The position numbers and the translations under genes are program-made. From Paraspadella gotoi (Eukaryota > Chaetognatha), in contig CM119263.1 in NCBI GenBank assembly GCA_051294375.1, positions 29,783,145 to 29,847,144 on the forward strand: 64,000 bases of DNA. Reading direction: 5' to 3'. Positions 50,170-62,721 of the stretch are shown piece by piece. Positions within the stretch are counted from its first letter, which is position 1, and the number at the start of each line of letters is the position of its first letter. Below the pieces are notes generated by a model. The model searched no databases. It was given only the letters and a program-made list of their open reading frames with translations, and was not told where the DNA came from.

Positions 50170-53100
50170 ATGTTATCTATTTTATTGATAGTGGTCGCCA
50201 CGGTGGGGGTGGAAGGATTGACGGTTCCTCCTGAAAAACCCCCTGGTAAGGTTAGAAGGGAGGTCTGGGCAAGTCTGACTGAGGTAAGTCTGAAATGGTG
50301 ATAATAATGAGATGAAGAAGCCATGGTCATGTCTGTGAAAGGATTTCCACGGGAAATTAGTTTGTTGAAGGTTAAAGATTATAATTAATTGTGGCATTTT
50401 TAAAGTTCAGAAAAGAATAAAATGAAATTATTCTTTTTGTATCTCACGCCTTTTTTCAATAGTGGTATGAAATTGGTACGACCAATATAAATTATATAAT
50501 TTATTTAATAAATAAGCTATCTTACCCCTGACGTTGGACAGGCTTTGTTGGTTTAAGGGCTCCATCACTCTTATGAGATAATGACATAGAAGGTCCCTGC
50601 AAGCTTTCAATCAAGACTCTCTCACAGTCTCTATTTCATTTTCATCAGTTCAGTGCGAATGCCCGCCACTCAAACACATCACGTGCAAAGAGGGACAGAA
50701 GTTGGACACATTCAAAGCCGACAACATCTGTGGATGCAAAGTTCAACGCTGCCTTTGGATCGTTTGTCCCAAACCCAGTCATCCTAAATGCAAGTAAGTT
50801 AAAATGGAATGAGAAGTAAGTTCAAGGGGGAAGACTTAGAAAGACTCCTTATGCAACCCTTTTATGCTATCGTGATACTAAACGTATTTTAAATTCGACT
50901 GGTAATTCAAAATATCAAAACAAATGATATAAGTTANNNNNNNNNNTGAGATTTATATTAACATTGACTGGTAAGAGGGACAGAAAGATTATAATTGTTA
51001 TTATAACAACAGCAGAGTTAATATTTTTTTCCAAATCACAGAAAGTGTGAATCCTTGATCGAGGTAGACAACTGTGGTTGCAAAGACTTTGAATGCGTTG
51101 CAACATTCCCGGACCATTGTCCCGTGACTAAAGTTGCCTGCAATGAGTGCCAAGAGATCAAGCAGACCAAGGACGATTGTGGATGCCAAGTGGACAAATG
51201 CGTCAACCTCTCATTGGGCATATCTCAATGTCACAAATGCAACAAATGTCAAGAATGTGTCAGCGTCAGTATTGGACCCAAGGGGTTAGTGATGAAAATC
51301 CTTCCACGTTGAGAAATGTTAAATGTTAAATGTTAAAATAAAATGTCAGCGGGTCAAATGATAGAATTGTTTTTTTTTCAGTTGTGGCTTCACAGAGACA
51401 ACCTGTCAGAAAAAAATGTGTCCCAAGATGGAAGAGAAAAATTGCGATTTCGATTGCGAATATCCCGACGTCGTTATGGACGACTGTGGATGCCCCAAGG
51501 TGGTCTGCAAGAAGTTCACTTCTGTGGTGGAGCCGCCAACGTGCTCGGAATGCGAAGTCGTGAAGAAGATCGTCAATCATAAATGCGGAACTTATGATTG
51601 GAAATGTGAGAGAAAAGACGTAAGTTGATGAGAGAAGGAGAGAAGCTTCAAGGGTTCAGGAGTAATGAGGAATGAAAGTATTGTAATAATAATTAATGTC
51701 TCTTCAGTATCTATTTTAATTAGTTGCGCCGCGAGTACTCGCGGAGCAAATCTATAAGTAACTTTTTGGTCGGTATGTTCGTCCGGCGCTATGTCCCACT
51801 TTCATTAAAAATGCACATAATTTTTTTATAGTTAGTTGCTCATTTGTTAAGACAGAAAAAAAAAACTAAAATCTAAGGGACTGCTAGGGCCGCCTTTAGG
51901 AAATCCTAAAACTATAAAAAATAAAAGATGGAATTCCGATGCAGCGCGAGTCGTAAATACACAGGCTAAGAAAGTGATTGTAGTCGTGAAAATAAAGTCA
52001 CTGCGGCGCAACACATTGGATGAACCGATCTTGTTTTATTATAATTTTTTTTTTTATTAGAAACAATTGTTATGCAAGAATTTTTTTTTCAGTGCCGCAA
52101 AGCTCCAAGGCACAAGGATATTTGCTACGAAGAGCAAGAAAACCATGATAAATGCGACTGTCCGGTTTACAGACGCCGGAGATGTCAAGTGGTGCCCGCT
52201 GGAAAATGTCCCACACAAACGGCGCCGATGGATGGTAGTGATATGTGTGGCTGTCCACACCAAATCTGCGTTCCTTGTGAAGAGTAAGACAACCTTTCTG
52301 GCCCGTATTTGTCTTTTTATTCTTACTCTCTTTTTTTATAATTTTTTTTTAACTCATTAGGATGTATGAAACTCCCGACTGCAAGGAATGTGAGCTTCCA
52401 GTCAACGTGACGGCGGCCGACGGAGTTTGCAAGCAGACCGTGTGTGTACAGGATCCTGAGTGCAGCCTGTGTAAGACAACACTACTTTGCAGTTTTAACT
52501 ATTTCAAACATCAAACTCAAAATGATAACTTTGTCCTCTTAGGTTCTGAACTGGAAAATCTAAATGAGGACAAGAAATGTGACACTTGTGAGAAATTAGT
52601 TGAATCATCAGTCAAAGTCACGGAAGAAAAAACCTGTTCTGTTAAAGTCTGTCGCCATGACGACAGATTGCCCGGTTGCAGCAAATGTCCTGAGATCAAA
52701 GAACCAGAATGCAAGAAGTGCATGAAGCCTCAGAGTTTTAATGATTCTAACAATGTGAGTAATTAGTGGATGAAAACTGTTCTAATAAAAACATTTAAAT
52801 TAGTTTAAACACCAATACTATGTTACCAAATTAATTGAAAATTTTTAAAATTTAATTTTCACAGCTAATATCGTATCCTAAACCTTTTTTTCTACTTATG
52901 AATAAAGCTATTATTTACATTTCAAATTTACATTTAGTGCGAAGTCAAAATGTGTGTCCCATCTGACGATCTCGATTGCTTCAAGCCCCATCCTTGCCCG
53001 ACGCCAAAACCGACCATTTGCTTAAACAAGTGCAAAAAACCGACCGTTATTAAAGCCAACGGAGTTAGTAATTTCAAATGCTTGTGTTTCTTCGTACTTT

Positions 53101-55142
53101 TAATATATTAATACTTTTTATATCTTCTTTCAGTGTCACGTTGGTGTTTGCACCGATAAGTCAGCGGCCGACTGTCCGAAAGATAAGCCCACATGTGGCG
53201 CCTGTCAACAAATGAAAACTGACATTGGTGAGATTTTGAAAAAAATAAATTATTAATCACTAAAGATCCAGCCAGAGATAAAAGAAATAATTCTGTTTAC
53301 GATTATAGTAAGTAAAATATTGTTAAAAATTCAAATCTACTTTAATATCAACTTTCAGACGAATGCAGTTGCTCGGTTTATTCCTGCGTAAACAAAACTT
53401 GTCCTCTGATGAGCAAGAAGCTACTTCAATGTCCAGAAGGTCAAATATTTTAAGAATTTATTGTTAATGACGTTAATTTGAAAACAAGGTTTATCCTGAT
53501 TCAGGCCAGCAGCAAGCAGTCGGCAAGGATCCATGTGGCTGTGATACCCCGATCTGCGTTGACAAGGAAGATTTCTGCGAAGGACCGAATCCTTTCGCTG
53601 CAGAATTTGGAGATCTCGTTTTGAGAGTCTCGAGAGGCAGCGGAGTGGATGTGTACAAAGCGTTCAGGGGTGAGATGGAGAAAAGTAAAGAAATAGAGTG
53701 GAAAATAGAAAAAGGATAGAAAGATAAAGACAGACAGACGGACGGACGAACCACCGGAAATACTCGGTCCAGTGAGTTTTTTCTCACCCCAGAGGGCGGC
53801 GCAAACGTTAAAACCGGAGAACCGGAAAAATATTCCGATATGAGGCGCCACATTGGAGGTGGATGGGCGGATCGTGAAGCCATTTCCAACTGGAAGTCAA
53901 CATTCGCCAATGGGGGCAAGGTCAGTGTTGAAAGCGCAGTTTTTTTGGTCATGATGATATGGATTAAGTAATTCTTGATGAGGCTTTATCAGTCTTCATT
54001 GTTGAGGCGTGATCAATCTTAATAATCTTTATTGATTGGGAAATGTATTATTATTATTAATTATTACATTTTTCCCCTCATCTTTCTCTCGATCCCCAGA
54101 TCCGCTTCTCGATGTGGAAAAAGACTCCAAAGTCCCACGAACCGGTCGTCGACATCGTCTTCGACGGGAAAGGCTCGGACGTGGACAGTTGGTTCGTCAA
54201 GGATCGAGTGGAGAAGATCGTCAAAGGCCCCGACGTGACCTCTGGCGACGCGTTCCAGTTTTGGAGCATGAAGGGAGACGTCGGGGAGAAGGTCGACCGC
54301 AACTTCTTCGTCTGCGTCAAATACGACGGATGTCCGGGAGATGAAGGGATGATCGCCATTATGGAAAAGTGAGGGGGGGGAGAGAAATGTTGTTGTTGTT
54401 GTTGTTGTTGTTATTAAAGGTTTTTCGTGCGGAATCAATTAGCGAAGTTTAACAAATGTTAATGTTAATATTAATGTTAATGTTAATGTTAATGTTAATG
54501 TTAATGTTAATGTTAATGTAAAAGTAAATGTTAATGTAAATGTTAATGTAAATGTTAATGTAAATGTTAATTCCTCGATGATTTCGCCTTCGCTCTAGTA
54601 GAGTTTTTGGTTATCGAACGATATTTTTATTTTCATCAATTCGAGAATAAAGGAAATTTTTTTTTTGTTGATAAAAGCAAATCAACCCAAAATTTACAAA
54701 TCAAAGTAGCCTACCAATCAAAGTAACCAATTAACCACAGTAACCAACCAAATATAAGCCAACTAATTCTCACCAACTAAACCCAACCAAACCAACCAAC
54801 CTTTAACAAACTCGATTAACCTACCAACTAACCAACCAATCAATAAATCTGTCACCCAATTAACCAAACTATTCATCCAACCAATCAAACCATTCAACCG
54901 ACTAACCCATCAACTCAACCAACGTAACGACAAAAAACGAACCAACCAAGGATCCAATCAAAACTAATCAATTCCCGACCGATTCCCACAGACCCGACGT
55001 CTGCGCTGCTTGGTTGGGTGGCACCGGCCAAGACAACACGGTTCCACGTCTCATCTACTCGATCAACGGAGGAGCTTGCAAATTTTCCGACATTTCGTGT
55101 ATGAGTGAAGCCGACGTCGTGACCATTTCTATCCTCGCTTAA
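50170..55142 (+). CDS. Secreted cysteine-rich multi-module protein, paralogue B, with extra C-terminal domain
   Basis: Fourteen exons: 50170-50245, 50649-50793, 51042-51284, 51382-51619, 52093-52283, 52361-52470, 52543-52754, 52938-53063, 53134-53227, 53359-53439, 53505-53669, 53793-53920, 54100-54368 and 54992-55142. They sum to 2229 nt, giving 742 residues. Exon 1 is a signal peptide (MLSILLIVVATVGVEG). Exons 2-11 repeat the Cys modules of paralogue A. Exons 11-14 add about 200 residues with few Cys (FGDLVLRVSRGSGVDVYKAF, IGGGWADREAISNWKSTF, DVDSWFVKDRVEKIV, ending VVTISILA). The GGGWADREAISNW stretch is faintly like the IGGWxNxxSxIR motif of the farnesoic-acid O-methyltransferase-like (Methyltransf_FA) domain. 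I do not claim that family. Confidence 0.87.
50467..50636 (+). mobile_element. SINE-like repeat in intron 1 of gene B
   Basis: TTGGTACGACCAATATAAAT, AAGCTATCTTACCCC, GGACAGGCTTTGTTGG and AAGCTTTCAATCAAGACT match the clean copy at 26150-26312 closely. Confidence 0.65.
51723..52012 (+). mobile_element. HINE-like element in intron 4 of gene B, intact copy
   Basis: This 290-bp copy opens GTTGCGCCGCGAGTACTCGC, containing the perfect palindrome CCGCGAGTACTCGCGG flanked by GTTGC and GCAA. It passes through TCTATAAGTAAC and a GGTCGG core, and closes GTCACTGCGGCGCAAC. CTAA lies outside the hairpin on the reverse strand. Confidence 0.68.
54453..54570 (+). repeat. (TTAATG)n hexanucleotide array in intron 13 of gene B
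   Basis: About 19 units of TTAATG, later mixed with TAAATG, follow a (TTG)n run at 54389-54411. Confidence 0.92.
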
Positions 55143-56190
<1,048 letters not shown>

Positions 56191-56430
56191 ATGGAAAAAG
56201 AGGTGAGCGGGTTGCAAGAAAAACTTTTCACAGGTGACAAAAAAATGGTTTAAAATATTGCTTTTATTTCAATGTCTCTTTACAAGCACGCGTAATTCCT
56301 ATAATTCCTTTTTTATAGGCGGAACTTTTTGAGGCGGACGAAGGGACGACGACGTCGACGACGACGACAACGACGACGACAATCATGGAGAAACCGGAAA
56401 TAGAGAGAAGACAGTGGCGAGGTACTTGTG

Positions 56431-56520
<90 letters not shown>

Positions 56521-59500
56521 AACTAGAGTGTTTATTTCAATATTAAAGAAAAGAATTAACCCCAAATTTTCAACAAAGATTCTTCCATCTTCACAGGAAA
56601 GCTCGAATTCATTTTAACCATCGTGGGTTATGCTGTCGGACTTGGAAATGTCTGGCGATTTCCTTACCTTTGCTACAAAAATGGAGGAGGTAAGTTAAAA
56701 GTTTAATGCTAATTTCAAACCTCACCTAAACCCTTGTTCCTAACTCAAATCACAAACTCTCATTACTAACTATACCCTAATCTCAAACCCTAACCTAAAT
56801 TCCTAACCCTGACCTCTAGTCTAATTATCAACTTCTATATGTTTTTTTTTTAAGCTGAAATCGGGCATTCTTGGAAAAGATGGTTTCTTATCTTTCTCCT
56901 AGGCGCCTTCCTCATTCCTTATTTTCTCATGCTGCTGCTTCTCGGTCTCCCCGTTTTCTTTCTCGAACTTTCCGTGGGTCAGTTCGCTTCTCTCGGAACC
57001 ATCTCTCTCTTTAATCGACTCAGTCCGTTGTTCAAGGTAAGTTCAAGGTAAGTTACTTCTTCCTGTCAAATAAATTTATAATTTATTGTATTAACCTTCA
57101 ACCAAAAAAAAAGATTATCAGTTAGATCAATAAGATTTAAACTTATACATTTTACAATTATAATATAATATTCTACTATTATATTCTACTATATATTCTT
57201 AGTAGTCTTATCTTATAACAGTAGCAAATCATACATAATCTTAATTTCTAAACAAATTCTATATTCCACCCCTTTCCGTTCGACCTTCTAGACATTTTGA
57301 TATTTTAATAAATGACTTTCTAACAAGAACGATGTTTAATATCTAAATGAAAATATTTTACCTCTATTTCCAGAAGACAATACTAACATCCCTCTTCCCT
57401 TTATTATGTATTAAGAAAAAAGATTTAAAATTTCTTCAAAATATATTTAGCTTTAGAAACATAATTTTTTTGAAATTTAGTTTAAAATGGTAAAACAAGT
57501 TGATAAATCACGATAATTTTTTCAATTTGTGATCCTAACTGATCATAACAGATCATACCATTCTGTATCTCTCTCTCTCTCTCTCTGTCTCTCATAACTG
57601 ATCATAACAGATCATAATATAATATTACAATATTCATGAATTAAAATGATTTTGAATGATTTTATAATCACTCTTTTCAATCACCCCGTTTCCTCGGTTA
57701 AATCAACCTGTATCCATGTATCCCTGTATCAATCCCCCTCTCTATCCTTATCCTCTATCCTAAAGGGGTTAGGCTGGGGAATGGTGATGGTGAATTGCTA
57801 CATCGTCGTCTATTACACAGTCGTCGTCGCTTGGGCGATTCACTATTTGTACTCGACTTTCGCGTCGCTCTCTTCGGGTAACATCATTCTAATTTTTTGT
57901 TTACTCAATTAATATTAGATCTTCTTAACTTTATTAAACTTAATGAGAAAAACCTGCCGCATAATTAAGTATCAATGTCATTCCTAAAACCTGCCGCATA
58001 ATTAAGTATCGATGTCATTCCTAAAACCTGCCACATAATCAAGTATCAATGTTATTCCAAAAACCTGCTGTATAATTAGGAATCAATGTCATTCCTAAAA
58101 CCTGCTGCATAATTAATTATCGATGTCATTCCTAAAACCTGCCGCATATTTAAGTATCAATGTTATTCCTAAAACCTGCTGCATAATTAAGTATCGATGT
58201 CATTCCTAAAACCTTATGCATAATTAAGAATCGATGTCATTCCTAAAACCTGCCGCATATCATTAATTAATTAATTCCTTATATAAACCCTCAGAAGAAG
58301 TTTTAATGCGTTTGTACTACACCAATTGTGTCACAATACTTACGTACGGAAGTGAAGTGAAAGAGTATCTTGCAAAAGATATGACCAAAGTAAATGTAGC
58401 AATAAATGATGGCATTAGAAAAATTTTTGGTTGGAATAGATGGGAGAGTGTACGATCATTAAGGTCCTCATTTGGATATAATGATATCTATAAAATTTTT
58501 GCTTGTAGATCAAAAAACTTTTAATCAAAGCTTTTTTCCTCTAGAAACAATATTCTAAAAATCTTGTCAGCTTATTGTTGATTTTTTTTTCTTTTTTCGT
58601 TCTGTTAATTTAAATATTTATATTTTGTTGAATTGTAAACTGTACAATTTATGCGTTTATCTGTAATGCTGTATGCCCTTTTGAATGTACTGTTTCAACT
58701 AATTGTTGTAAACGAATAAAACACATATTATAATTAAGTATCAATGTCATTCCTAATTAAGTATCGATGTCATTCCTTCTAAAAGGCGTCTTGCCCTGGA
58801 CAACCTGCGATCCACACTGGGCATCTGACTCTTGCGCCAATTTCACAAACTCTTCAGGTTCACAGTTTTTGGGTCTTCATGTGAAAGTCTTTAGTTGCGC
58901 CACGAATATATGCGGTGCAACTCTATAAGTCACTTTTGGGTCGGTCGGTTGGTCTGATGGTCTGTCGGTCAGTCACAAATTTGAAATGTTTGTAAGTCGG
59001 GCAATATTTTATCAATTAAGTGTCACATGATCACCTAAAAAAGAGATGAGATGACCAGAAATTCGATGCTGGTTAATTCGTGAAATACTAAGTCATTTAG
59101 GATAATACTTAGCAGAATGATAAATTATTAGTAAATGCTTCTTTTGCCTCTGTATCATACTTGTGTTGTTACATGTGACCATATAGAAATATGGTTACAT
59201 AATCACAAAGTATATGCGGCATATTTAATATTTGATTATTTTAGTTGAAACTTTGCAGATGAGTGACCAAACTTAGGACATTTGTTACACATTTTATAAT
59301 TATGTAGTAACGTGATCACCCAAAAATCTACGTGATAACAAAGTTACTGCGGCGCAGCTCATAGGAATAACCATTCTTGTTAACTTTGCTACAGCAATTT
59401 TGTATTTTTCAAAAAAGTAGTTTTGAACGCGAGCGAATCTTACACAACATCTTCGGAGGAGTATTTCTACAGGAGCGTACTTCAAATGTCAGGTTGGACG

Positions 59501-62500
59501 ATTGTAATTGTAAAGTTTTATATAATTTTTTTGAATTTGTGTTCTTTTTTTTCAGATGACATCTCGAGTGAATTTATGCTCAAGTGGGATTTAACGTTTT
59601 GTTTTCTCATCGCTTGGATCCTGATTCTACTCATTATTTTAAAAGTAGGCTAAATAAGAAATGTTTTAAAAAAATAAATTTCTGAAAAAAAACTATATTC
59701 AAAATAAAATTCAATAAATCCATATATTGAAAATAAATTTTAAATATCAATCAAATAGTAATTATGCTTTAAAAAAACTGTTTTGTTTGTTTTTGCAAAT
59801 CCCAATTTTCAATCGCTATTCCTCTTCACATCCACAGGGTGTGTCTTCCTTAGGCATGGTTGCCTACATCACTTCCACACTTCCTTACATCTTTATCACA
59901 ATACTCATTGTCCAAGGAAGTCAAATGGACGGAGCCTTGGAAGGAATCAAGTATTACATTTATCCCAAATGGGAATATCTCTTGAAGCCTCAGGTCTGTT
60001 GCTGTAATATTGCTGTAATAATGTAATACCAGAGGTTTTAATTTTTAGTAATTTTTTGGTGTTTTTACCCTATTCTACTGGAGGACTCTAAAAAGAAAGA
60101 AGCTTTTTGAAAGACAAAAGAACATTCAAAATAAACTTTATCTACACCCACTAGATCTTCACTTGAATCTGTTTTTCAACAAAATAGCAATTGTTTTTTT
60201 AAATTTTTATTATCATAAATCTTTTAAAAATTATTTGATATTTTTAACAAATATTTTTTTCTTGTTCTATTTTATTTTATTCTATTTCTTATTCTATGTC
60301 TTAAAGCATTTTAATCATATTTCAAATATCAAAACAAAAATAATATTGTTTTGATTTATAAAATATTTTTGCAAGTACCAAAATGTTATTAGTGCCGAAG
60401 TGATAGTGATTAACATGTATTGGCGCAGCCACTGGTTCGTATTTCTCTTCTATCATTTTTATTTGTTATATACTATCTAATACTATTAAAAATAGCTAAT
60501 TTTCTCATATTCTTTACAAATCATTTTGATTTTTTCTTCCGCCACCTTTAATGTTACTTTATTTTTTTATTAACTACACCTTTACCCAATTAATAATTCT
60601 CTCAATTTCCATCCACCCATTCCTCCATCAATCTCACTTCCATTCACCCTCTCCTCAAAAGGTCTGGGGCGACGCCGCCGTCCAGATCTTTTACTCTTTG
60701 GGTCTCTGCTCCGGCGCCCTCATCTCTCTCGCATCCTTCAACGACTTCCGCAACGACTGCCTTCGAGACGCAGTCGTCGTCAGCCTCGTCAATTGTGGAA
60801 CGAGTCTCTACGCGGGATTCGCCGTCTTTGCCGTCTTGGGTTACATGGCGGATCGATCGGGAAAGCCCATTGCCGAGGTGGGTGGGAAACCTATGTATAG
60901 TTAATAATTTGTGAAATTTGGATTTTCTTTTATGTTTAACATAATATGTTTTAGTAGTTGGTTTAATTAGAAGAATTAAAATGCGATAACATATTTTGTT
61001 AAAATTTTATGATTAACTTTTTTTAATCAACATTTTAATTATTATTAACTTTTTTGATAAATGGCACTGCAAAAAAAAAAGGCCCAAGTTTTAGTAATGT
61101 CTTTTTTTTATCTTGTGTATGATATTTATTATGGCGGGCCAGAATTTAACATTTTTTACAATATGAAACAGTCTGCAATAAAAGTCTTTTGTCCTTATAC
61201 AACCAAATTGACTTATGATGTTAGATTTTGATTAAATTCATTTTCCTCATGCGTGGAAGCATTTTAATATAAAATTGGTACAACCAATATATATTGAACA
61301 ATATATAAGAAATGTTTCAAAATTTTTTTAGGGAATTTAAATTTTTAAAAATAGATTCTTATATAAAGGTTAGTATTACAAATTTCAGAAATTTTAATGA
61401 GAAATAGGTTAAAATTTGAAAAACCTTAAAAAATTATTATCATCATCATTATTCATTAAATTTTATAATTTTTGTTAATTTTCATAGACAAATCATTAAA
61501 ATTTCAAGAAGTGGTAATAACCTTCATCTAACTTTTCAAGCTCTATCAGAATCCGATAAAAAAATTTAAAGTTTACCAAAATTTTTTTTTACATTATAGT
61601 ATTTTGATAAAATAAAATAGCTTCCATGCGTTTAACTATAAGATAAATCTTAACTTTTTAATTTTCACGATCTTTAATAAACACATTGAAGAGACAGTAA
61701 TTATTGTTATGTGATAGTGACAGAACCGTTCAATATAAGCAGTCCCTGAGCTTTGGATCAGGCTGTAACACCGAGTTACAGGCGGGTTAAGCGCCCCGTC
61801 ACTCTTAACTGCCAGACGGCCACCGGGCTAGAACCCCGGACCTTTGGGTTGGGAGGCGAATGACTTGCCTCCGGCACCAATGGCCGCTGATGAACGGTTG
61901 GTTGATTTTAGTCCACCATACATCCCCCCTCCCGTAGGGAGAAGTCTGTTGCGTCTCTTCAGTGAATTGTTGTTATTGGTGGAAAGTTCGTCACCAAATT
62001 GAGGCATGTCGCCTGATGTGTTGTGGGCGGAAAGTGCATCGCCAGGTTGAGGCATGTCGCCTGAAAGTGTTGTTGTTGCTGTTGTGTTCGGAAGTCGGGC
62101 TCACCAACAAGAGACAGTAATTATTGTTATGTGATAGTGACAGAACCGTTCAATATAAGCAGTCCCTGAACTTCGGATCAGGCTGTAACACCGAGTTACA
62201 GGCGGGTTAAGCGCCCCGTCCCTCTTAACTGCCAGACGGCCACCGGGCTAGAACCCCGGACCTTTGGGTTGGGAGGCGAATGACTTGCCTCCGGCACCAA
62301 TGGCAGCTGATGAACGGTTGGTGGATTTTAGTCCACCATAACATTAACAATATTTATACCAGACTTCTGTTAGTTTGTAACCTGTTCCGCCTAAATATTT
62401 ATATGTATGACATGTATTCATTTTGTTACTCGTACAGATATATCTGATCATATATATCACATATATATCATATATATCATATATATCATATATATCATAT

Positions 62501-62721
62501 ATAGGCTCATTTTCTCTTTCCTCCCTGATCCCGGCAACTATTTTCAGGTAGTGGCGGAAGGCCCTGGTCTGGCCTTTGTCGCTTACCCCGACGCACTGGC
62601 CACGATGCCTCTGCCTCACCTCTGGTCCATCCTCTTCTTTCTAATGATGATTTTTCTCGGGTTCGGTTCTTTGCTCGGTGCGGCCGAAGCCACGATGAGC
62701 AGCATCATGGATGAATATCCG
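56191..62721 (+). CDS. SLC6-family Na+/Cl- dependent transporter, 5' and central part (continues beyond the window)
   Basis: Exons: 56191-56202, 56319-56421, 56598-56689, 56903-57036, 57766-57877, 58786-58857, 59556-59644, 59838-59993, 60662-60877 and 62548-62721. All phases agree and give about 387 residues. TM1 has [20 protein letters not shown], the SLC6 signature. TM2 follows (GAFLIPYF ... [17 protein letters not shown]). The EL2 exon has two Cys and an N-glycosylation site (NFTNSS). TM6 reads QIFYSLG ... [14 protein letters not shown]7 [10 protein letters not shown], and EL4/TM8 [20 protein letters not shown]. Gln and Ser of TM6 and Asn and Ser of TM7 fit the chloride site. The TM1 Gly where monoamine carriers have Asp points to amino-acid-like substrates (glycine/GABA type). 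The start ATG was chosen because ATGGAAAAAGAG joins in phase to exon 2; an alternative ATG lies inside exon 2. Confidence 0.9.
56433..56521 (+). repeat. (GA)n microsatellite in SLC6 intron 2
   Basis: The GA run begins about ten bases after the donor of the exon ending at 56421. Confidence 0.95.
57031..57054 (+). repeat. Duplicated exon end and 5' splice site (TTCAAGGTAAG twice)
   Basis: TTCAAGGTAAG occurs at 57031 and again 11 nt later, giving two equally good donors at 57037 and 57048. Use of the second would add 11 nt and shift the frame. Confidence 0.85.
57950..58265 (+). repeat. 37-bp minisatellite in SLC6 intron 5
   Basis: About eight and a half units of AAAACCTGCCGCATAATTAA followed by GTATCGATGTCATTCCT. 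More units appear at 58729-58785 on the far side of an inserted LINE fragment. Confidence 0.9.
58280..58735 (+). mobile_element. 5'-truncated LINE (non-LTR retrotransposon) 3' end
   Basis: An open frame at 58306-58524 encodes [17 protein letters not shown], then [20 protein letters not shown] and [14 protein letters not shown]. This is the C-terminal region found after the reverse-transcriptase domain of several LINE clades. A 3' tail with TGTATGCCCTTTTGAATGTA and AATAAAACACATATTATAAT follows. The reverse-transcriptase core itself is missing. It interrupts the 37-bp minisatellite. Confidence 0.72.
58893..59358 (+). mobile_element. HINE-like element in SLC6 intron 6, long diverged copy
   Basis: GTTGCGCCAC, a decayed palindrome, TCTATAAGTCACTTTTGGGT and a GGTCGGTCGGTTGGTC core open the copy. 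GTTACTGCGGCGCAGC closes it. At 466 bp it is longer than the 290-bp copies; the interior is different and AT-rich. Confidence 0.6.
61691..61920 (-). mobile_element. 230-bp tRNA-like repeat, copy 1 (SINE or short terminal repeat)
   Basis: On the minus strand it reads GCCATTGGTGCCGGAGGCAA and later GGTCCGGGGTTCTAGCCCGG, placed like the A and B boxes of a tRNA-derived Pol III promoter. The unit differs from copy 2 at about five positions. Confidence 0.65.
61921..62110. repeat. 190-bp spacer between the repeat pair, with its own internal duplication
   Basis: GAGGCATGTCGCCTGA occurs twice, about 60 bp apart, each time after a GGAAAGT-CACC/GCC context. A (GTT)n run ends the spacer. Confidence 0.7.
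62111..62340 (-). mobile_element. 230-bp tRNA-like repeat, copy 2
   Basis: A near-identical direct repeat of 61691-61920, offset by exactly 420 bp. Both copies start GAGACAGTAATTATTGTTAT and end TTTTAGTCCACCATA. Confidence 0.7.

Larger units (their letters stand above)
60878..62547. other. SLC6 intron 9: AT-rich with a pair of 230-bp repeats
   Basis: The first 800 bp is featureless AT-rich DNA with a short SINE-like remnant at 61270-61300. The 230-bp pair follows, then an (ATATATC)n tract at 62455-62503. Confidence 0.7.

Noticed and set aside
61735-61900. Functional tRNA gene
   Set aside because: The B-box-like sequence has mismatches, no complete cloverleaf could be drawn, and the unit is part of a 230-bp repeated element.
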